From Ruminococcus sp. YE282 (lineage in GTDB: Bacteria > Bacillota > Clostridia > Oscillospirales > Acutalibacteraceae), in the NCBI GenBank assembly GCA_900101355.1, contig FMUV01000011.1, forward strand, positions 1 through 62,068: a DNA stretch of 62,068 bases, given 5' to 3'. This document shows positions 1-7,031 of the stretch, piece by piece (the stretch's first letter is position 1; every line of letters begins with the position of its first letter). The translations under genes and the position numbers were made by a program. Under the pieces are notes generated by a model, which worked only from the letters and a program-made list of their open reading frames with translations, was not told where the DNA came from and made no database searches.

Positions 1-112
1 AAATCAAATATTCTGATAACAGTACTAACGGAGAGGTTAACCTCTCTTGCAATGCCGGAAAACGAGGTTACATCTGTTAATCGGTCAATGATATATGCCG
101 AAAGTCTGTTAG

Positions 113-427
113 TCATACGGTGATAACGAGGAAGAAACGAATTATTTTCAGCAAAGCGCTTACCGCAGGAACAACGGTATCTTCTCTTTTTAAGATGAAT
201 AAAACATTTCTTTCCAAAAGCAGGAATGTCTTTAATAACTTGTAGAGACCGCCGAATGTCTCAGTAACTTCGCAGGCAACACGCATTCCGATATCATACA
301 ACTTGTCATAAAGTTTATCTGTTAAAAATCCGGCAGATACACTAAAGAGCGAAACCGAAAATACAGACACCGTTATACACAATACGAGTACAACTGAAAT
401 CAAACTCTTAGATACTTTTTTAAACAT
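113..427 (-). CDS. small exported hypothetical protein
   Basis: This gene encodes about 104 residues that I do not recognise. The N-terminus has Lys residues followed by a long hydrophobic stretch ending in Ser-Val-Ser-Ala-Gly, a good Sec signal peptide. The mature part is short, rich in Leu/Lys, with a second hydrophobic C-terminal segment. I chose the ATG at 427 because AGAAGG lies about nine bases upstream; a GTG at 439 and an ATG at 436 are too close to that site. It lies downstream of the receiver-like gene at 475-888 on the same strand and may be co-transcribed with it. No catalytic motif is visible. It could be a small secreted or membrane-active peptide, but that is only a guess. Confidence 0.5.
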   Translation of the reverse strand: MFKKVSKSLISVVLVLCITVSVFSVSLFSVSAGFLTDKLYDKLYDIGMRVACEVTETFGGLYKLLKTFLLLERNVLFILKREDTVVPAVSALLKIIRFFLVITV

Positions 428-474
428 TTGATTCATCACCTTCTAATTTATTTTGCAATTTTGGACGGTTCTAA

Positions 475-888
475 TCAAAGTAATTCCCGTTTTTCAGAAC
501 TAAATGTTCTTTTGAACCGTGCTTTTCCGTGTTTTATCCAAACAGACAATCCGTCGCACAAATTACTTGTTGTCGGCGGATATTCAAAAAAGTAATCCGC
601 TCGCAGCCGATAAGCTTGCAACGAAAAATCCAAATCGCTGTACCATATTAATCCACAGTTTGGGCAAAGCAGCCGCAGACGTTCTGATGCATTAAGTCCT
701 GCAACCCCGGGCAATGCAATGATTACACCTGTCGGTTTCTCCGTCTTCAGCGCATTGCAAAATTCCTCTGAATTTTCAAACTGCCTTAATATCGGAAAAC
801 TTCCGTTTTGTTCGCAATATTTTTTCGTGTACAACCCCAGTTGCTGTCCAAGCTTCGTATCATCCGTAAGGATAAAAATACGGTACAT
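475..888 (-). CDS. degenerate receiver-domain protein (pseudo-receiver)
   Basis: The 137-residue product has the size and pattern of a stand-alone response-regulator receiver domain: N-terminal hydrophobic strand with LTDD, a central strand, then a Leu-rich helix and a final strand. The strand that should end in the phospho-acceptor Asp reads GVIIALPG, with no Asp, and the conserved Lys-Pro near the end is replaced by EYPP. It therefore probably cannot be phosphorylated in the usual way. Start at 888 is supported by GGGAGGTG seven bases upstream. It is divergent from the LytTR/AgrC-type pair at 1197-3227 and may belong to that signalling locus. The receiver assignment rests on fold-like pattern, not on strong identity. 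Confidence 0.5.
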   Translation of the reverse strand: MYRIFILTDDTKLGQQLGLYTKKYCEQNGSFPILRQFENSEEFCNALKTEKPTGVIIALPGVAGLNASERLRLLCPNCGLIWYSDLDFSLQAYRLRADYFFEYPPTTSNLCDGLSVWIKHGKARFKRTFSSEKRELL

Positions 889-1196
889 ATTTACACCTCC
901 CTTGTGTCACAGCCATTACCGATAAACCTCTGTGCTGACTGTTTACATCATTATATTGGATTATGACTTTTAATTCCATAGGTTTTGCACAAACTGTAAA
1001 AATCCGTCACGAATTGTCGATATATGTAATGATTTTTCTGATTATTTGTGATATAATACATAGTATCAATAAACATATTTTAAATTTTAGTAAAATTATA
1101 CTACAACTAATAGTATAAGCGGCACAATTTATAATCACCGACTTGTTCAGCGATGTTTAGAGTATGCAAAATTAATTCTATATCGGAGGTGTTCAT
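889..1196. promoter_or_regulatory. divergent intergenic region with + strand promoter
   Basis: This spacer separates the divergent receiver-like gene and the LytTR regulator. An extended -10 box, TGATATAAT, is at 1049-1057 on the plus strand; no good -35 is seen. The regulator has the ribosome site GGAGGT at 1185-1190. Nothing else is recognisable. Confidence 0.45.
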
Positions 1197-1915
1197 ATGC
1201 GTATTGCTATTGTTGATGATAATGTTCGGGAACGCAATGAGCTTGACAAAAGAATAAAAATATTGCTCAGCCGCTCTGCGCTAAACGCCGAGACAGTTGA
1301 GTTTGGCGGCGTAAAGGAGTTTATTGCCGAAGCAAAACAACTTTGAAGTAGTATTTTTGGATATATATGGAAGACGAAAACGGTGTTGAAGTGGCAAAGG
1401 AACTGCGAAGTTTTGACCGAAACTGCATATTGGTCTTTACCACTACCTCTACCGACCATGCACTTGACGGATTTAAGGTAAGGGCACTTCAATACCTTGT
1501 AAAGCCGTACGCCGATGAAGAATTAAATGCCGTATTCAAAGAAATTATTGAAAAAATTCCGACGCCTGACAAATATATTGACGTAAACGTGGTTGGAGGA
1601 GATGTACGAATAAGGCTTTGCGAAATTATTTTTGCGGAACATTTTCAGCATTGCATACATATTCACACTTCCGACGGTCAGACAACGATTACACGCAAAA
1701 CATTTTCGGGCTTTATGATTGAACTTGAAGGTGACGAAAGATTTTTTATGTGCAGCAGGGGTGTTCTGATAAACCTTGAATACGCAAAAGATTTTAACGG
1801 CTCTGTTTTTACATTAAAAAACGGTACTGAAATTCCTGTAAGCAGAAGCCTTGCAAAATCTGCCCGTGTTGCTTTCGGAGATTTTTTGTTTAGGAGGGGA
1901 CAAAACAATGCCTGA
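1197..1915 (+). pseudogene. LytTR-family response regulator, two apparent frameshifts
   Basis: Three reading frames must be joined to give a complete AgrA/LytR-type regulator. From ATG 1197 (GGAGGT upstream) frame one encodes MRIAIVDDNV and continues to a stop at 1344. The next frame, from about 1339, encodes NFEVVFLDIY, which holds the phospho-acceptor Asp. A third frame, from about 1367, encodes MEDENGVEVAKEL and runs to 1915 with the KP motif (LVKPYADEEL) and a LytTR DNA-binding domain (IFAEHFQHCIHIHT, then FFMCSRGVLINLEYA). Each shift fits a loss of two bases, the second inside an AT dinucleotide run (1360-1368). The downstream kinase overlaps its stop by 8 bases and is intact. Either the gene is inactivated or these are sequencing errors. 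Confidence 0.75.
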
Positions 1916-3227
1916 TATTATAAATCCGATTATTCAATTTTCAGTTTACATTCCCGGCGCATTGCTTGCATACTGTCCAATGAAACATCATTTGCGAATA
2001 TCAAGCCGAAAATTGGCACTCATAGGTATCCCTCTTTTGATACTTTTGTGCATTGGTTGCGGCAGTTTATGTTACATTTTAAGAATTAAAACTCTATGGA
2101 TTTCCACTCCCTTGATTATTGCGTTTACTGCGGTTTATTGCAGTACAATTAATGTAAGTAAATGGAAATCAATAAGCGTTATTCTGGCAATATGCGGGGT
2201 TTTTGCCTGTCTGGACAGCATCGCAAAGGCAACCAATTCTATGCTGTCAGACAACAGCTCTGCTCCTTGGTACTGCTTTGAATCTGCGGCGATATACAGC
2301 ATAATGTGCTGGGTGTTTTTCTTATTTGCCCTGTATCCTGCAACACACGCCGCACGCGAATTGCTTGACGACGAGGGAATCGCTCAAACCTGGTACGTGT
2401 TCTGGCTTTTGCCCGTCGTATCCATCGGTGTAAATTTATTTATTATACCTTTTGACCCAGAAATTTTACTTCAAGGAAGATTATTGCAGGGATATATTGT
2501 AATAAGCTGCACACTTTTGCTCTTGCTTTTGTTGTCATATGCTTTTTTATATTTTATAGCAAGAAGTCTCAGCCGAAATGACCGACTGAGACAGGAAAAT
2601 CGGTTTTTGTCAATGCAGCAATCTCAATATGAAAGACTGTGCAAAGCAATTGAGGAAACAAGACAGGCAAGACACGATATGAGACATCACTTTTCGGTTC
2701 TTTCCGCATTGGCGGAACGTAAGGAATGGGAGGAACTAAAGGACTATCTGGGAAATGCTTGGGAAAGCATACCGAATGTTGAGCTTAACCTTTGCGATAA
2801 CCAAGCTGTTGACGGCGTGGCAGGACATTTTTGCCTTAGGTTTAAGGAAAATCAAATTCCGTTTTCAATTGACATTGACCTTCCGCGCAAACTTCCCGTT
2901 TCTGAAATTGATATGTGCTTGATTATGTCTAACCTGCTTGAAAACGCACTTGAAGCAAGCCTGCGTACCGAAAAAACAAAGCGCTATATAAAATTTCAGG
3001 CATATCTTCACTCTGACAACGTTGTTCTTATAACAGTTGAAAACAAGTTTGACGGTATAATAAAAGAAAAAAACGGAGTATTTCAGTCGTCAAAACGCAA
3101 AGGCGACGGAGTGGGGCTTCAATCGGTGCGGAGTATGGCTGAAAAAAACGGCGGTTATTGCAGATTTACGCAATCGAACGGAGTGTTCTGCGCAAACGTT
3201 ATGCTCAGAGGTGAAAAAGCGGATTAA
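1908..3227 (+). CDS. AgrC-like GHKL sensor histidine kinase
   Basis: A 439-residue membrane kinase. About seven hydrophobic segments fill residues 1-220, followed by a coiled linker and the dimerisation box ARHDMRHHFSVLSAL, with the phospho-acceptor His in RHD. The ATPase N box is NLLENALEAS and the G box is GDGVGLQSVRSMAEKNGG near the C-terminus. This is the HPK10/AgrC architecture that pairs with LytTR regulators, and the gene overlaps the upstream regulator by 8 bases. I chose ATG 1908 because AGGAGGGG precedes it; an upstream in-frame ATG at 1851 lies inside the regulator. The signal it senses is unknown. Its partner regulator appears broken in this sequence, so the pathway may be non-functional. 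Confidence 0.85.
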   Translation: MPDIINPIIQFSVYIPGALLAYCPMKHHLRISSRKLALIGIPLLILLCIGCGSLCYILRIKTLWISTPLIIAFTAVYCSTINVSKWKSISVILAICGVFACLDSIAKATNSMLSDNSSAPWYCFESAAIYSIMCWVFFLFALYPATHAARELLDDEGIAQTWYVFWLLPVVSIGVNLFIIPFDPEILLQGRLLQGYIVISCTLLLLLLLSYAFLYFIARSLSRNDRLRQENRFLSMQQSQYERLCKAIEETRQARHDMRHHFSVLSALAERKEWEELKDYLGNAWESIPNVELNLCDNQAVDGVAGHFCLRFKENQIPFSIDIDLPRKLPVSEIDMCLIMSNLLENALEASLRTEKTKRYIKFQAYLHSDNVVLITVENKFDGIIKEKNGVFQSSKRKGDGVGLQSVRSMAEKNGGYCRFTQSNGVFCANVMLRGEKAD

Positions 3228-3346
3228 CAAAATATCGCATTTTTTAACAGTCGGAATATAAACAAATATGCATATCTTTTCCAATTCGGCTGATAATAAG
3301 TAAATACCGATATCTACTTATTACTGCCGAAAGGAGCATAACTGAT

Positions 3347-4639
3347 ATGAATTACTTGTGGACCGAGGGTGTACATCCTGCAACACATAAAAAACTTGAG
3401 GGCGAAATCAGCACGGAAGTTTGTGTTATAGGCGGCGGAATGGCCGGGATACTCTGCGCAGCCCGACTTACGGAATGCGGAATTGACAACATACTTGTTG
3501 AAGCCAAAGAAATTGGCAGAGGAATAACCAAGGGAACAACTGCGGTGCTTACTGCACAGCACGATTTGCCATATGTTGAGCTTGCAAAAAAGTATGATGA
3601 AGAACGTGCAAAACAATATTTAAATGCAAATCTTGAGGCAGTCGAAAAATTCCGAAAATCGGCTGAAAAAATTGACTGCGATATGGAAACCTGTCCGTCG
3701 GTTATGTATTCTCTGACAGGAGAGGACAACCTCAGAGAAGAAGCGGAATTTGTAAACAGTCTGGGATTTCCCGCTGTTTACACCTCAAATCCAAAACTGC
3801 CTTTTGCCGTTGCCGACGCAGTAATATACCCCGATATGGCGCAATTTCACCCTCTTAAGTTTCTTAATGCAGCGGCAAAAAATCTGAATATTTATTCAAA
3901 TACGTTTGTAAATAAAATTGACGGAAAAACCGCATTTACCGATGACGGAAGAATAAATGCAAATAAATATATAATTGCCACACATTTTCCATTTATTAAC
4001 CAACACGGTATGTTTTTTATGAAACAATACCAAAAATGTTCCTATGTTATTGCCTACAAAAATGCACCGCAGATTCATTGCACGGCAAATATGCGAGGTG
4101 GATTTTACTTTCGCAACTACAAGGACCTTTTGCTCATTGGCGGAGGCGACCACAGAACGGGCAAAAAAGGCGGCGGATATGAGGCTGTTGAGGAATTTGC
4201 ATTAAGTCATTTTCAGGGTGCAAAAGAAGCATATCGCTGGTCAAGCCAAGATTGTATGACGCTTGACAACATCCCGTACATCGGAATTTACAGCAAATCT
4301 CTCCCAGATGTTTATGTGGCAACAGGATTTAATCATTGGGGAATGACAACATCAATGGCAGCTGCCGATATTCTGTGCGACATGGTGCAGGGAAAAAGCA
4401 ACCCCTATTCAAAAGCTTTTGCACCTGACAGAAGCGTTATGCATCCGCAGCTTTTCTGCAACTTGGGCGCAACCGTTGCAGACTTTGTTATTCCCACGAC
4501 AAAACGATGCTCGCACCTTGGCTGTGCGCTTAGATACAACAAGGCTGAACACAGTTGGGACTGCCCCTGTCACGGTTCAAGATTTGACGAAAACGGTTCT
4601 CTTATAGATAATCCTGCAATGAGGAATGCCAATGTATAA
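3347..4639 (+). CDS. FAD-dependent oxidoreductase with C-terminal Rieske domain
   Basis: The 430-residue protein begins with an FAD-binding dinucleotide fold, VCVIGGGMAGILCAARL (about residues 26-43), followed by a DAO-type body. The C-terminus is a Rieske [2Fe-2S] domain with both ligand boxes, CSHLGC and CPCHGSRF. This resembles the YhfW/Bacillus group of DAO-Rieske proteins, which are predicted redox enzymes of unknown substrate. ATG 3347 follows AAAGGAG. The next gene starts 14 bases before this stop, so the two are translationally coupled. A weak hairpin with arms AATAAGTA/TACTTATT lies just upstream (3295-3323). Confidence 0.85.
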   Translation: MNYLWTEGVHPATHKKLEGEISTEVCVIGGGMAGILCAARLTECGIDNILVEAKEIGRGITKGTTAVLTAQHDLPYVELAKKYDEERAKQYLNANLEAVEKFRKSAEKIDCDMETCPSVMYSLTGEDNLREEAEFVNSLGFPAVYTSNPKLPFAVADAVIYPDMAQFHPLKFLNAAAKNLNIYSNTFVNKIDGKTAFTDDGRINANKYIIATHFPFINQHGMFFMKQYQKCSYVIAYKNAPQIHCTANMRGGFYFRNYKDLLLIGGGDHRTGKKGGGYEAVEEFALSHFQGAKEAYRWSSQDCMTLDNIPYIGIYSKSLPDVYVATGFNHWGMTTSMAAADILCDMVQGKSNPYSKAFAPDRSVMHPQLFCNLGATVADFVIPTTKRCSHLGCALRYNKAEHSWDCPCHGSRFDENGSLIDNPAMRNANV

Positions 4640-5447
4640 CAAACATTTTGAGGGTTGGTATTATAAGCAGCGCAGTGAAAATTATATGTTGGCATTTATC
4701 CCGGGCAGGGCGGAAAGCGGCGCGTTTGTACAAATGATAGACAACAGCGGCACCAAAAACTTTGAAATGCCCGATTTTTATGTAAACGGAAACACCGTAC
4801 GCACAGGAAATTGCATTTTCTCACCGTCAGGTGCAATAGTACAGCTCCCTGGAGTTGTCGGAACATTAAGCTACGGCAACACAACACCGCTTTGCTCAGA
4901 TATTATGGGTCCGTTTGCTCATCTGCCTATGCAGTGCAAACACGGTGTTGTAAGTATGTATCACACGGTTAACGGCAGCATAATTATAGACGGAGAAAAG
5001 CACATTTTTAACGGCGGAAGCGGATACACAGAAAAGGACTGCGGACGTTCGTTTCCTAAATCATATATTTGGCTTCAATGCAACGACTTTCCCATTCCGT
5101 GCTCGGTTATGCTGTCAATTGCGCACATACCGTTTCTCGGCTTTTCATTTAGCGGATGTATCTGCGCTATAATATATCAAGGGCAGGAATACCGTTTTGC
5201 AACTTATAATGGAGTAAAAATATTAAAAGCGGAAAATAATAAAATTTGCTTGAAACAAGGAGACCTTGTATTAAAGATTAAAATCCGCCCCAACAACAGC
5301 GGTCACAGCCTTTTTGCACCCAAGAACGGAAAAATGTCTCAAGTAATACGTGAAAGTTGTGATGCATATATCAGTCTTCATCTTACACGTTCAGGACAAA
5401 CCATTGTTAAATGCGAAAGTCAATATGCCACTTACGAAAAACGCTAA
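4626..5447 (+). CDS. tocopherol cyclase-like family protein
   Basis: The 273-residue product opens with NKHFEGWYYKQ and has the spaced motifs ERDCG-like (EKDCGRSFPKSYIWLQC) and a beta-rich body typical of the tocopherol cyclase-like family (Pfam PF14249). Bacterial members outside photosynthetic organisms are uncharacterised and are not thought to make tocopherol. No signal peptide is seen. The start overlaps the Rieske oxidoreductase by 14 bases, so the pair forms one unit; ATG 4632 is an alternative start. A strong terminator follows directly after the stop. Confidence 0.75.
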   Translation: MPMYNKHFEGWYYKQRSENYMLAFIPGRAESGAFVQMIDNSGTKNFEMPDFYVNGNTVRTGNCIFSPSGAIVQLPGVVGTLSYGNTTPLCSDIMGPFAHLPMQCKHGVVSMYHTVNGSIIIDGEKHIFNGGSGYTEKDCGRSFPKSYIWLQCNDFPIPCSVMLSIAHIPFLGFSFSGCICAIIYQGQEYRFATYNGVKILKAENNKICLKQGDLVLKIKIRPNNSGHSLFAPKNGKMSQVIRESCDAYISLHLTRSGQTIVKCESQYATYEKR

Positions 5448-5489
5448 AATGCGCCGTATCATACTTGAAGGGCAAGATACGGCGCATTT
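5447..5489 (+). terminator. intrinsic terminator after the Rieske/cyclase pair
   Basis: A perfect 14-bp inverted repeat, 5447-5460 with 5476-5489 (AAATGCGCCGTATC and its complement), begins at the last base of the stop codon. It ends in a short T-rich tract. Confidence 0.8.
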
Positions 5490-5644
5490 CTATGTTGCTT
5501 TTTGCAAATAAAAAGATTACTTACAGTAAAGCAAAGACAGTATTATTTCGTTATAAGGAAATTATAATAAATAACAAATACTTTTGAGTCTACAAATTTG
5601 GGTTTCTGTGATAAACACAAAACAATTGGAAAAAAGCACAAAAA

Positions 5645-5670
5645 TAAGCGCTGCAAAACGACAGCGCTTA
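5645..5670 (-). terminator. intrinsic terminator of the surface-protein gene
   Basis: Arms TAAGCGCTG and CAGCGCTTA (5645-5653, 5662-5670) form a 9-bp stem; on the minus strand the stem is followed by TTATTTTTGTG. It lies 30 bases past the stop of the surface-protein gene. The rest of 5490-5699 shows nothing recognisable. Confidence 0.75.
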
Positions 5671-5699
5671 AAATTTGAAATTTAAGTTTTAACTTAAAA

Positions 5700-6770
5700 T
5701 TAGTCCATCTTTCTCTTTCTTGAAAGGAATACTACACCGGCAGCTGCTGCCATAACACCGCCAAGAACAAAGAAGATTGTTGTTTCCTGACCTGAGCTTA
5801 CAGACTTTGAGCCTGATGATGAGCTACCTGATGAACTTGATGAACCTGAACTTGATGAACCGGAACTTGATGAACCTGAACCTGAGCTTGATGAACCGCC
5901 GCTTGTTGTGCCGTTTGCACTTGTCTTAGCGCTGGAATCAGAAGTCTTAGAAGCTGATGATTTAGCAGCTGTCCAAGAAGCTTCTACGCCGGCTTCCTTG
6001 ATTGCCTCAGGAATGAGGTCCTGACCAAGGCCAAGAGCCTTAGCTGTGTCATCGATAAGAGTCTGATCGTCTTTGCCTGAGAACTGTCTTGCATTGTTAA
6101 GAGTATCCTTAAGGAACTTAACAAACATGCCGTATGCTGAATCAGCAGGGCAAATCTGCTCACCAACTATGTTACCGATACTTGTAACAAGCTTCATCGG
6201 CTGGCAGTCAGTATTTGATTTCCAATAAGCAACGTTAGAAGACTTATTTGAGTCTGATGTATTCTCATATTTCTGGCTCTGGTCCTTAACATAAGCTGTA
6301 TCGCCAAAGCACTTTGTTGTTAAAAGAAGGTCAGCAGTCTGCATACCAACGTCATTTGAGAAAAGAACGCCGTAATATTTGCTGCTGTCAAGAGTAATGC
6401 CTGCTTTATCAAGGTCGTATGTCCATACGCCGTCGCCGTCATCATCTTTCATACGAGTAGCCTTTACGCCCCAATCTTTGAAAGCGTCTCCGGCATATTC
6501 ATAGATGTAGCACATACAATACTTAAAGTTTTTCCAGCCTGTGCTGTTTGCATCAAAGTTAATTACGTTACCTGAACCAACTTCTGATGAACTGTCAGCA
6601 CCTACTGATGAATCGTCTGCTCCGACTGATGAATCATCTGCACCGACTGCTGCCTGCTCAGTAGCTGCAACTGCTGCGTCGTCTGTTGTTTCAGCGGCAC
6701 TTGCTGCGATAGCTGCTGTACCTGTCAGCATTGTTGCTGCAAGAGCAATGCTTGCTAATTTTTTAAACAT
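5700..6770 (-). CDS. secreted, membrane-anchored surface protein with possible starch-binding domain
   Basis: The 356-residue protein has a signal peptide (MFKKLASIALAATML to Ala-Ser-Ala), an acidic linker with three copies of SVGADDS-like repeats (about residues 42-60), a globular domain (about 70-170), a helical part, a Ser/Gly-rich stalk (about 285-325) and a C-terminal hydrophobic helix followed by SRKRK. It ends like an LPXTG-anchored protein but has no LPXTG motif, so the helix probably stays in the membrane. The globular domain (NSTGWKNFKYCMCYIYEYAG, then DDDGDGVWTYDLD) resembles CBM26-type starch-binding modules; this is a tentative assignment. A near-consensus promoter lies upstream and a terminator downstream, so it is a single-gene unit. 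Confidence 0.7.
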   Translation of the reverse strand: MFKKLASIALAATMLTGTAAIAASAAETTDDAAVAATEQAAVGADDSSVGADDSSVGADSSSEVGSGNVINFDANSTGWKNFKYCMCYIYEYAGDAFKDWGVKATRMKDDDGDGVWTYDLDKAGITLDSSKYYGVLFSNDVGMQTADLLLTTKCFGDTAYVKDQSQKYENTSDSNKSSNVAYWKSNTDCQPMKLVTSIGNIVGEQICPADSAYGMFVKFLKDTLNNARQFSGKDDQTLIDDTAKALGLGQDLIPEAIKEAGVEASWTAAKSSASKTSDSSAKTSANGTTSGGSSSSGSGSSSSGSSSSGSSSSSGSSSSGSKSVSSGQETTIFFVLGGVMAAAAGVVFLSRKRKMD

Positions 6771-6826
6771 TTTAGTTTCCTCCTAAGATTATCGTTCAGC
6801 CGAGAAATATAATTCTCAGTGAACTA

Positions 6827-6855
6827 ATTATACAATAATTGTTACAAAAATTCAA
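6827..6855 (-). promoter_or_regulatory. sigma-A promoter of the surface-protein gene
   Basis: Minus strand: -35 TTGAAT (6855-6850), 17-bp spacer, -10 TATAAT (6832-6827). The ribosome site AGGAGG is at about 6780-6785. The remaining bases to 7031 show no clear feature. Confidence 0.75.
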
Positions 6856-7031
6856 TGGTTTTTAATGATTTGTGACTTTACTAATTGCACAAGGATTTCA
6901 CAAAAGTTTGTAAGTTATGCACAATTTTGTAAGTTATTGGAATAATATGCCGATGATTTAACATTCCAAAATGCTCTTTTTATCCTCAAATATGTTTTTC
7001 TCAACATATTAAGAATATATCACGGAAAGCA

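Noticed and set aside
32..47. Perfect palindrome GAGAGGTTAACCTCTC
   Set aside because: Too short and without a T tract; no gene context at the window edge.
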